From NCBI GenBank assembly GCA_964493425.1, contig CAZBMW010000031.1, positions 1 to 19,828 on the forward strand: a DNA stretch of 19,828 nucleotides. Reading direction: 5' to 3'. The notes beneath the pieces were generated by a model. That model was not told where the DNA came from. It ran no database searches and saw only the letters and a program-made list of their open reading frames with translations. The stretch comes from CAYLMG01 sp964493425. GTDB taxonomy: Bacteria > Planctomycetota > Phycisphaerae > Sedimentisphaerales > Anaerobacaceae. Shown here in pieces: positions 14,484 through 19,828 of this stretch (its first letter is position 1; each line of letters starts with the position of its first letter). The translations under genes were made by a program, and so were the position numbers.

Positions 14484-15083
14484 ATGCTCACGAAATGGTT
14501 AGCTTTTATTGAACTAGTGAAGCAGCTTGTGGAGAACCGATCGAAAACCGACCGGCAGTATGTGGACGATTTCCTTGATCCTTTGTGGTACGCATTCTTA
14601 AGGATACACGAGGACTACAAAGACTCGTTTGCGAGATACCTTTCGATTATCTCACCTACTAGCCTAGCGGACAATGAAGCCGCTGACAAACTCCTGACTC
14701 AGGTGCGAGAGGATTCTGAGGGTTCGCAGGACATCCGTAGTGAACTACAGAGTATTCTGAAACATATGCCTTCCCTAGGTCAAGGGGCACGAGACCAGAA
14801 GATCCGCCACCTCGGGCAAGCTATATTCAAGTACTTCCAGATTGATAATGAATATCGAATTCGAAGCAACTTTCATCTTCTCAATCTACATTCTGGGTTT
14901 CTTATAATGTTAGAACGTCCCATTGAGGCAAATCTAAACGACGAAAACATAGAATTCATTAACGTAATTTCCAAGCCATTTGAGGAGGATCTAAGGTCTG
15001 CAACCGAACACATTCATAAAGCTTATTCTTCTGTTGCTGATGCCTTCCACGACTTGCGATCCGAACTTCTCAGGAAAAAGTAG
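14484..15083 (+). CDS. orphan helical protein of unknown function
   Basis: 199 residues from ATG 14484, with a purine-rich GAAGGGGG site 8 nt upstream. The sequence is charged and appears almost wholly alpha-helical (KWLAFIELVKQLVENRSK; LQSILKHMPSLGQGARDQKI; the C-terminal AYSSVADAFHDLRSELLRKK). There is no signal peptide, membrane segment, Cys cluster or catalytic motif. I recognise no family. Codon use (for example CGA, CTA and ATA codons mixed with C-ending ones) differs from the flanking core genes and fits an acquired gene. Its position alone in an accessory stretch would be compatible with a phage or defence-related passenger, but nothing in the sequence shows that. Confidence 0.6.
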   Translation: MLTKWLAFIELVKQLVENRSKTDRQYVDDFLDPLWYAFLRIHEDYKDSFARYLSIISPTSLADNEAADKLLTQVREDSEGSQDIRSELQSILKHMPSLGQGARDQKIRHLGQAIFKYFQIDNEYRIRSNFHLLNLHSGFLIMLERPIEANLNDENIEFINVISKPFEEDLRSATEHIHKAYSSVADAFHDLRSELLRKK

Positions 15084-15180
15084 GGAAAAAATGAAAAAGT
15101 AGGAGACTTTTACTCATTTATAAAATTTTAATTTTCATTGAGTAATCGCCTTAATTTAGACGAAAGGTTTGTTTTATTTT

Positions 15181-15215
15181 TTCCGCTCTCCACCTTCTGT
15201 GTTCTGTATTCTTTT
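15181..15215. repeat. degenerate heptad repeat, block 1
   Basis: Five consecutive 7-mers read TTCCGCT CTCCACC TTCTGTG TTCTGTA TTCTTTT. A TTCT core recurs exactly every 7 bp in the last three units. The period is not a multiple of three, so it is not coding repetition. Confidence 0.5.
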
Positions 15216-15272
15216 TTTTTATTTCCCTTGAATAATCGCCTCTTTTCATGTTAATTCGTGGTTAAATATTTT

Positions 15273-15321
15273 TTTGAAGTTCTAAGTTCTCAGTTCTCCG
15301 TTTTAAATTCTGGTTTCTGCC
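15273..15321. repeat. degenerate heptad repeat, block 2
   Basis: Seven consecutive 7-mers read TTTGAAG TTCTAAG TTCTCAG TTCTCCG TTTTAAA TTCTGGT TTCTGCC. Five of the seven start with TTCT and the spacing is exact. It resembles the short tandemly repeated heptamers known from some bacterial genomes, and is out of phase by one base with block 1. Confidence 0.6.
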
Positions 15322-15485
15322 TGCGGTTCGCATTCCTCAACTAAAAACTAATGAATCCTCGTCTCGAATTAACGAAAGAGACTAAAAAGGTTAGAAACAA
15401 TCCCTGCAGGGGTGCAAAAAATATAGAGGGATTACACATAGGGGGGAGATTATTGGGTGAGTTGAGCCTTTTTAGATTAAATAAA

Positions 15486-15812
15486 TTAGTTTACTGTCTG
15501 GTGCTGTTCTTGGTTTTGTTTGGATTCCTCGAGCGGCTGAGGGTCAGCAACTTTTCTATAACCGAGAGCTTTGATAACCTCCAGTACCTCGGTCCATGTT
15601 GGAAATGGTCTGTCATTTTTCCTTTTGTATTCGTCGATTGCCATCAGAAATTTGAATTGCTCATCAGTCATATGTCCCTCCTCTGCAGATTTTCGTTCAT
15701 CGGATCTTCGTCGGCCGGGACCACGACGACGGTCAAGTCCCAAACGTCTGTCAACGACGCTGACTCTGCGGTCTTTACCACTTCTTTTATCGACGTCATT
15801 TTGTTCGCCCAT
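15486..15812 (-). CDS. small Arg-rich conserved protein, unknown function
   Basis: 108 residues, with GGAG 7 nt upstream of the ATG. Residues 9-40 are a highly basic, low-complexity segment with repeated DRR/GRR triplets (KDRRVSVVDRRLGLDRRR, then GPGRRRSDE), suited to binding nucleic acid or acidic phospholipid. Residues 49-88 form a compact part (TDEQFKFLMAIDEYKRKNDR then FPTWTEVLEVIKALGYRKV) that looks like a small helical domain, perhaps a degenerate winged helix. The tail is Gln/Glu-rich. I believe proteins with this MAIDEYKRxNxRPFPTxTEVLxVxxxLGYRKV pattern recur in Planctomycetes, but I know no function. It precedes a DUF2007-like gene on the same strand, with about 105 nt between them. 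A nucleoid or regulatory role is speculation. Confidence 0.7.
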   Translation of the reverse strand: MGEQNDVDKRSGKDRRVSVVDRRLGLDRRRGPGRRRSDERKSAEEGHMTDEQFKFLMAIDEYKRKNDRPFPTWTEVLEVIKALGYRKVADPQPLEESKQNQEQHQTVN

Positions 15813-15918
15813 TTTTTTCTCCGCTTTTTAATTCGTATTTAGTAAATTACGGTAAAGCCGAGCAGAAGACAGAAACAATTGTTGTCATAATCTGTTGCTC
15901 TGGTTTTTTAGCCTTCGC

Positions 15919-16233
15919 TTAAAAGTTGTCGTCAAAGGGCTCGGTTGCGAATTCATCTTCTTCATCGATGCCGAGCTCGTAGAAGTCATCGTATGCATCC
16001 TGTGATTCGACAATAACATGAGCTTCATCTGCGTATTCTTCAGGGACCATGACGGCAATGGTTTTTTTACCGCCTGTTTGGGCGTCTTCCCGCTGCTTTA
16101 TCATAACGGGGATCTCATTGTTTTTCAGGAGAATCTCATAGTCCTTGGCGTGTTCAAGGTCTTCTGCATAGGCGATGATGACGAGCTCCTTGAGGTCTGT
16201 TTGGCTTTTTTTGTTTTTTCTGCGTTTAGTCAT
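15919..16233 (-). CDS. DUF2007-like small protein
   Basis: 104 residues from ATG 16233, preceded by GGAGAAGGAAA. An upstream in-frame start would add 57 residues of unconvincing sequence and has no ribosome-binding site. After a basic N-terminus (TKRRKNKKS) the core reads ELVIIAYAEDLEHAKDYEIL then LKNNEIPVMIKQ and KKTIAVMVPEEYADEAHVIV. This is the beta-alpha-beta pattern of DUF2007 (putative signal-transducing protein), in which YAEDLEHAKxxExLLxxNxI is the signature. The C-terminus is strongly acidic (ELGIDEEDEFATEPFDDNF). DUF2007 proteins have a PII-like small fold but no demonstrated general function. It is divergent from the histone-like gene, with a 304-bp gap. Confidence 0.75.
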   Translation of the reverse strand: MTKRRKNKKSQTDLKELVIIAYAEDLEHAKDYEILLKNNEIPVMIKQREDAQTGGKKTIAVMVPEEYADEAHVIVESQDAYDDFYELGIDEEDEFATEPFDDNF

Positions 16234-16537
16234 TTTCCTTCTCCAGCAATACCCCAGTCCGGATAGATATTTTGTTTTTTCGCGTAGGTTATTTTCGTCA
16301 AGGTTAGAGCCTGAAATTATGAAAAATTTGCTTCCGGATGAAAATTTGGCAATAAGTTTTGCCTGGATTCGGTATTCTTTGTATATTGGGGCTTTTGAGG
16401 GCAAAAAAATTTATGATTTAAGCTTATTTTTTTGTTGCAATGCGGTTGATATTTCTGTAATAACGGCCGGTAATAAAGTGGCGTTTTTTATGGAAAAGGT
16501 ATTTTCGTAAACGTATTTTTTGCATGGAGGATTTAGA
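16234..16537. other. divergent intergenic region upstream of the histone-like gene
   Basis: This AT-rich stretch of about 300 bp contains the histone-like gene's ribosome-binding site, a promoter candidate (listed separately) and presumably the promoter of the DUF2007-like gene on the other strand. No gene or RNA was recognised. Confidence 0.45.
16435..16463 (+). promoter_or_regulatory. possible sigma-70 promoter for the histone-like gene
   Basis: TTGCAA (16435-16440) and TAATAA (16458-16463) are spaced by 17 nt, giving a start near 16470 and a leader of about 68 nt. Each hexamer matches only four or so of six positions, so this is tentative. Confidence 0.35.
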
Positions 16538-16723
16538 ATGGCAAAAAAAAGAGAGTCTTTGATAGTGGCCAGCAAAGTCAAGGCTTATATTAAGGGCAAA
16601 AAGATGATGAGTTCGTCTGAGGCCCTGGAGGCGATTAATGATAAGCTTTACGGTTTGCTTGACGCGGCGGCAGCCCGGACTAAAGCGAATCGTCGCAGCA
16701 CGGTCAAGGCACAAGACCTGTAA
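16538..16723 (+). CDS. bacterial histone-fold protein (single-domain, HBb/Bd0055-like)
   Basis: 61 residues from ATG 16538; GGAGG at 16526-16530 with 7 nt spacing decides the start over an upstream TTG. The sequence follows the minimal bacterial histone pattern. It has helix 1 (SLIVASKVKAYIKG, 7-20), a loop, a long helix 2 (SSSEALEAINDKLYGLLDAA then AARTKAN, 25-51) and the end NRRSTVKAQDL (51-61). Arg53/Thr55 and Asp60 form the RxTxxxxD signature of histone folds (the RT pair and Arg-Asp clamp). The length and the VASKVK start closely resemble the Bdellovibrio protein Bd0055, which bends or coats DNA as a dimer. The protein is basic at both ends of the fold (KKRES; KGKK). A DNA-binding, nucleoid-associated role is inferred. 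It is monocistronic, and the downstream hairpin suggests an independent and possibly abundant transcript. Confidence 0.82.
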   Translation: MAKKRESLIVASKVKAYIKGKKMMSSSEALEAINDKLYGLLDAAAARTKANRRSTVKAQDL

Positions 16724-17256
16724 GATTTTTAGCTTACAATAGTTCCAGCTTGTTTGGTTTAGCAGCGAAAGTTGTTTGTAAGGCTGTTCTGCCTGTTTAA
16801 GGCAGAACAGCCTCTTTCGTTAAGAAAAGGCGACTTTTTTGTTTTGATGCATATTTTAAATCATCTATTTTTATTATCAGGCTAAGAGTTTTTTATATAT
16901 GGAAAAAAGTTTTGAACACACTTCCGTTTTGTAAGGAATTTTTGCCCATCGCTGGGAATAGCCTTGTCGTTGAAGGACCTATAAAATGTGATGTTTCGTG
17001 CTTAAAACAGGAATTTTTGGGAGATTTTTTGAGCATAAACGTGCTGAAAGGCCGATTTATATAGTAATAAAAAGCTCTGAGCTGTTTTTTCTCATTTGTT
17101 TTCAATTAAGAGAATTTTGTTTTGTGCCGATGAACCGGCTACCAGTAGGTAGTCGAGGCAGCAATTTTTTGATTATGTACCTGTATTTTTCGTCAAAAAT
17201 TTTTTATCAACACATTTTCGAGCGGCTCTTATGACGGCAAGGCAAAGGGGAACGAG
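16724..17256. other. long intergenic region after the histone-like gene
   Basis: This stretch of about 530 bp begins with the terminator hairpin listed separately and is AT-rich thereafter. It contains a 7-bp stem with an AGTA loop (GGCTACC-AGTA-GGTAGTC, around 17136-17153) followed by CAATTTTTT, and a small AGCT-CTG-AGCT hairpin flanked by A and T runs near 17080. A 78-codon ORF (16998-17234) has no ribosome-binding site and implausible composition. A small RNA is possible; no known one was recognised. Confidence 0.4.
16781..16820 (+). terminator. strong hairpin downstream of the histone-like gene
   Basis: A perfect 14-bp stem (AGGCTGTTCTGCCT / AGGCAGAACAGCCT) with a 5-nt GTTTA loop, followed by CTTTCGTT. 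The T-tract is poor, but CGAAAG (about 16766) can pair with the CTTTCG after the stem, extending the structure across a 9-nt bulge. It may act as a terminator or as a 3'-end protecting structure. Confidence 0.65.
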
Positions 17257-18561
17257 ATGAAGGTTTTTATGTTAGGATGGGAGTTTCCCCCTTTCATAAG
17301 CGGCGGGTTGGGAACAGCCTGCTACGGCCTAACCAAGGCAATGGATAAGCTTGGAATTGAGGTTGTATTCGTGCTGCCGAAAATGGTCGAAAGCGAATAT
17401 ACCACTCATGTCAGGCTTTTAAGCCCTGCTTCTCTGTCACCCAGCCTGTCATCATTAGGAGGAGCCGGGTTCAAAAAAGCCAAGTTTCGAGTAATTGATT
17501 CACTCCTTCAGCCATATTCGACCGCTGATATTTACCAGCATCAAATGGAAGAGGCATTAAGGCACAAACAAATGGGACATAGCGGCAGGATTAGCTCATC
17601 CAGCCAATTTGTGGGCGGTGGTGATTATGCCGGTGATATGTATTCGGAGGTTTACCGTTATGCATCGGTTGCCGCCAAGCTGTCAGAAGCGGAGGAGTTT
17701 GATGTTGTTCATTCTCATGACTGGATGACATATCCGGCAGGTATAGCGGTTGCGAAGAGGAGCGGCAAGCCTTTGATGGTGCACGTTCATTCGACGGAAT
17801 TTGACCGCAGCGGCGAGCATGTTAATCAGATGATTTATGATATCGAGCGGGAAGGGATGCATTTTGCGAAAAGAGTTATCGCTGTAAGCAATTTTACCAA
17901 GAATATTGTGGTCGAGCGGTACGGGGTGAGCAGTGATAAGGTGGAAGTGGTTCATAACGGAGTTGAGCGCAACGGCAATAACCAGCTTCTTTCGGAAGTG
18001 GGGATTACAAAAGGTGAAAGAATTGTTTTGTTCCTCGGCCGAATCACAATGCAGAAAGGCCCAGAATATTTCCTTTATGCAGCGAAGAAGGTTCTTGAGG
18101 TGATGGATGATGTTAAATTTGTGATGGCGGGTTCGGGCGATTTGATGCACCGAGCGGTAGAGATGGCGGCTGAGCTTGGTATCGGCAGCAAGGTGCTTTT
18201 TACCGGTTTTTTGCGAGGCGAGGATGTAAACAAGATATATAAAATGGCAGACCTTTTTGTGATGCCGTCGGTATCAGAGCCCTTCGGAATAGTTCCGCTT
18301 GAGGCTTTGGAAAATGATGTGCCGGTTATAATAAGTAGACAGAGCGGGGTTTCGGAGGTTCTGCATCATGCATTGAAGGTTGATTTCTGGGATGTTGATG
18401 AGATGGCTAATAAGATAATTGCGGTGTTGAGATATCCGCCTTTGGGGATAACATTGAGAAATTACGGTAATTTTGAGATAAGGAAACTGCAGTGGCGGGA
18501 TTCGGCGGTTCGCTGTGCGAGAATATATGAGCAGGTGACAGCAGAAATGGTTTCAGTTTGA
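17257..18561 (+). CDS. GT4-type glycosyltransferase, glycogen synthase-like
   Basis: 434 residues, GT-B fold. The N-terminal domain starts MKVFMLGWEFPPFISGGLGT followed by ACYGLTKAM, resembling the GGLG donor-phosphate loop and acceptor region of starch/glycogen synthases. FDVVHSHDWMTYPAG (148-162) and MVHVHSTEFDRSG (174-186) are typical of GT4/GT5. The C-terminal nucleotide-sugar domain has LGRITMQKGPE (260-270, with Arg262 and Lys267) and the EX7E motif in EPFGIVPLE (341-349). These point to retaining transfer from a nucleoside-diphosphate glucose, most likely building an alpha-1,4-glucan. AAAGGGG lies 6 nt before ATG. The next gene, 28 nt downstream, encodes a GH57 enzyme, a frequent partner of such synthases. 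A trehalose- or sucrose-type glycosyltransferase is the main alternative. Confidence 0.85.
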   Translation: MKVFMLGWEFPPFISGGLGTACYGLTKAMDKLGIEVVFVLPKMVESEYTTHVRLLSPASLSPSLSSLGGAGFKKAKFRVIDSLLQPYSTADIYQHQMEEALRHKQMGHSGRISSSSQFVGGGDYAGDMYSEVYRYASVAAKLSEAEEFDVVHSHDWMTYPAGIAVAKRSGKPLMVHVHSTEFDRSGEHVNQMIYDIEREGMHFAKRVIAVSNFTKNIVVERYGVSSDKVEVVHNGVERNGNNQLLSEVGITKGERIVLFLGRITMQKGPEYFLYAAKKVLEVMDDVKFVMAGSGDLMHRAVEMAAELGIGSKVLFTGFLRGEDVNKIYKMADLFVMPSVSEPFGIVPLEALENDVPVIISRQSGVSEVLHHALKVDFWDVDEMANKIIAVLRYPPLGITLRNYGNFEIRKLQWRDSAVRCARIYEQVTAEMVSV

Positions 18562-18589
18562 CGGGATTGATATTTTAAGAAGGAGCTTT

Positions 18590-19816
18590 ATGGCATCGGT
18601 TTGTTTTTATTTTCAGGTTCATCAGCCCTTACGATTAAGACACTACACGGTATTTGATAACAGCCATAATTATTTTGACGACTATAAGAATTACGGCATA
18701 TGCAGGAAGGTTGCTAATAAATGCTATCTTCCCACAAATCGTCTTCTTCTCGATTTAATAAAGAAATATGAAGGTAGATTCAAGATTGCCTACAGCATAA
18801 CAGGCGTTTTATTGGAGCAGCTTGAAAATTATGCACCTGAGGTTATGAGCACGTTCGATGCTCTGGCGGAGACGGGATGTGTAGAGTTTCTGGCGGAAAC
18901 TTACTACCACAGCCTGAGCTTTTTGTACTCACGGGACGAGTTTGCCGAGCAGGTTAGGCTGCATAGCGACAGGGTTGAGTATCTTTTCGGCCAGAGGCCG
19001 CGAGTATTCAGAAATACTGAGCTTATTTACAATAATGAGCTTGCATCTTTTATAGAGTCGATGGACCGCTTTGACGGGATATTATGCGAAGGTGCAGACC
19101 ATATCTTGGGTTGGCGGAGCCCGAATTTTGTTTATAAACCGACGGGGGGCAGCAGACTCAGGCTGCTGCTGAAGAACTATGCTCTCAGCGATGATATAGC
19201 GTTTAGATTTTCGAACCGCCATTGGTCTCAGTGGCCGCTGACGGCGGATAAGTTTGCCGGCTGGGTAAATGATGTTAACGGCAACGGTAATGTGGTAAAT
19301 CTGTTTATGGACTATGAGACATTCGGTGAGCATCAATGGGAAGATACGGGGATATTTAATTTTGTCAGGCATCTTCCTGAGAAGATTCTGCAGCATCCTG
19401 ATAATGATTTTAAGACGCCGAGCGAGGTGATTAATTCTTATGTTGCGTTCGATACGATAGATGTGCCGCATATTGTAAGCTGGGCGGATACGGAGAGGGA
19501 CATTTCGGCCTGGGTCGGCAATGCGATGCAATCCAACGCTATTTACGAGCTTTACCGGATTGAAAGGCAGGTCAAAGAGACCGGCGATAGGGGGATACTC
19601 GAAGACTGGCGCAAACTTCAGACATCGGATCACTTTTACTATATGTGCACGAAGTACTTCGCCGACGGTGACGTTCATAAGTATTTTAATCCGTATGATT
19701 CGCCTTACGATTCATATATCAACTTTATGAATATACTTGGTAATCTTAAGCTGCGATGTTCAAAGATTCTAAAAGGTGGAAGACCGGATGCGGGGGTGCT
19801 GGCAGGGCTGACATGA
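18590..19816 (+). CDS. GH57 family glycoside hydrolase (alpha-amylase/4-alpha-glucanotransferase type)
   Basis: 408 residues, the usual size of the compact bacterial GH57 alpha-amylase-like proteins. Conserved regions in order are FQVHQPLR (8-15, region 1 HQP), the VEFLAETYYHSL (98-109) block, FRNTELIYNN (140-149) with Glu144 as catalytic nucleophile, and FMDYETFGEH (239-248) with Asp241 as acid/base. VSWADTERDISAWVGNAMQ, further on, is region 5-like. No signal peptide is present, so the enzyme acts in the cytoplasm on glycogen-like glucans, by hydrolysis or chain transfer. It has AGAAGGAG 5 nt before ATG and follows the glycosyltransferase by 28 nt in the same operon. The stop TGA overlaps a downstream ATG (ATGA), so another gene is probably coupled beyond the window. 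Confidence 0.92.
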   Translation: MASVCFYFQVHQPLRLRHYTVFDNSHNYFDDYKNYGICRKVANKCYLPTNRLLLDLIKKYEGRFKIAYSITGVLLEQLENYAPEVMSTFDALAETGCVEFLAETYYHSLSFLYSRDEFAEQVRLHSDRVEYLFGQRPRVFRNTELIYNNELASFIESMDRFDGILCEGADHILGWRSPNFVYKPTGGSRLRLLLKNYALSDDIAFRFSNRHWSQWPLTADKFAGWVNDVNGNGNVVNLFMDYETFGEHQWEDTGIFNFVRHLPEKILQHPDNDFKTPSEVINSYVAFDTIDVPHIVSWADTERDISAWVGNAMQSNAIYELYRIERQVKETGDRGILEDWRKLQTSDHFYYMCTKYFADGDVHKYFNPYDSPYDSYINFMNILGNLKLRCSKILKGGRPDAGVLAGLT

Positions 19817-19828
19817 GAGGCGAGCTTG
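19813..19828 (+). CDS. possible start of the next gene, overlapping the GH57 stop
   Basis: An ATG at 19813-19815 overlaps the TGA of the GH57 gene in an ATGA arrangement and stays open to the window end (MRGEL). A GGCAGGG sequence lies about 6 nt upstream. This geometry is typical of translationally coupled genes, but only five codons are visible. Confidence 0.35.

Larger units (their letters stand above)
15084..15485. other. intergenic region with degenerate repeats, no gene seen
   Basis: This stretch of about 400 bp, between converging genes, holds two blocks of 7-bp periodic DNA (listed separately) and a 14-bp near-identical direct repeat TTGARTAATCGCCT (about 15137 and 15228). It also holds the segment TTAATTCGTGGTTAAA, of a kind I associate with dispersed repeats in such genomes. 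No credible coding region was found; the plus-strand ORF through 15351-15842 is antisense to a real gene. Confidence 0.5.

Noticed and set aside
15351..15842. 163-codon plus-strand ORF with many hydrophobic residues
   Set aside because: It runs antisense to the Arg-rich small protein gene, whose start has a good ribosome-binding site, and it begins in repeat-like DNA. The apparent hydrophobicity mirrors the charged codons of the other strand.
16998..17234. 78-codon plus-strand ORF upstream of the glycosyltransferase
   Set aside because: No ribosome-binding site, Phe/Ile-rich composition expected from AT-rich DNA, and no motif.
1..19828. CRISPR arrays, tRNA, rRNA and insertion sequences
   Set aside because: I looked for regularly spaced direct repeats, T-loop GGTTCRANTCC motifs, conserved rRNA segments, and transposase motifs with terminal inverted repeats, and saw none. 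A covariance-model scan would be more sensitive than reading by eye.

Overview
The window looks like a chromosomal segment of a Planctomycetota bacterium, most likely class Phycisphaerae. This is inferred from gene content, not from a marker gene. The pointers are a Ser/Thr kinase ending in a membrane anchor, an ECF sigma factor paired with an HxxxCxxC zinc-finger anti-sigma that carries a large LolA-like extracytoplasmic domain, a T. thermophilus EF-G-2-type translational GTPase, a PilT gene beside a second T2S/T4P-type ATPase, small Planctomycete-style orphan proteins, a single-domain bacterial histone, and a GT4/GH57 glucan gene pair. Base composition is moderate and the + strand is visibly richer in G than C over most of the window.

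Layout. 1-489 (+) is the 3' end of a Ser/Thr protein kinase, convergent with an EF-G-like GTPase (565-2595, -). 2808-4748 (-) is a two-gene sigma/anti-sigma operon that ends in a clear intrinsic terminator. A 50-codon gene at 5109-5261 (+) stands alone. 5312-9997 (-) is a three-gene operon: pilT, a GspE/PilB-like protein whose catalytic boxes are all degenerate, and a CvpA-like membrane protein with a large unknown C-terminal domain. It is preceded at 10117-10145 by a perfect consensus sigma-70 promoter (TTGACA-N17-TATAAT). 10239-11639 (-) is an MgtE magnesium transporter. 12069-12713 (+) is an exported protein of unknown function.

From about 12714 to 15480 the character changes. There is a 5'-truncated NtrC-type sigma-54 activator with an abrupt break in homology, a class I methyltransferase, an orphan 199-residue protein, fragments and degenerate 7-bp repeats, and G over C on the + strand appears to be lost. 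I read this as an accessory or rearranged insertion. From 15486 the normal character returns with two small minus-strand genes (an Arg-rich small protein and a DUF2007-type protein), then the histone-fold gene (16538-16723, +) with a strong hairpin behind it, and finally a GT4 glycosyltransferase and a GH57 glycoside hydrolase (17257-19816, +). The last two probably act together in alpha-glucan metabolism, and the hydrolase overlaps a further start codon at the window edge.

Most notable: the histone-fold protein, the apparently catalytically dead secretion-ATPase paralogue encoded beside an intact PilT, the sharply truncated sigma-54 activator, and the heptad-periodic intergenic DNA.
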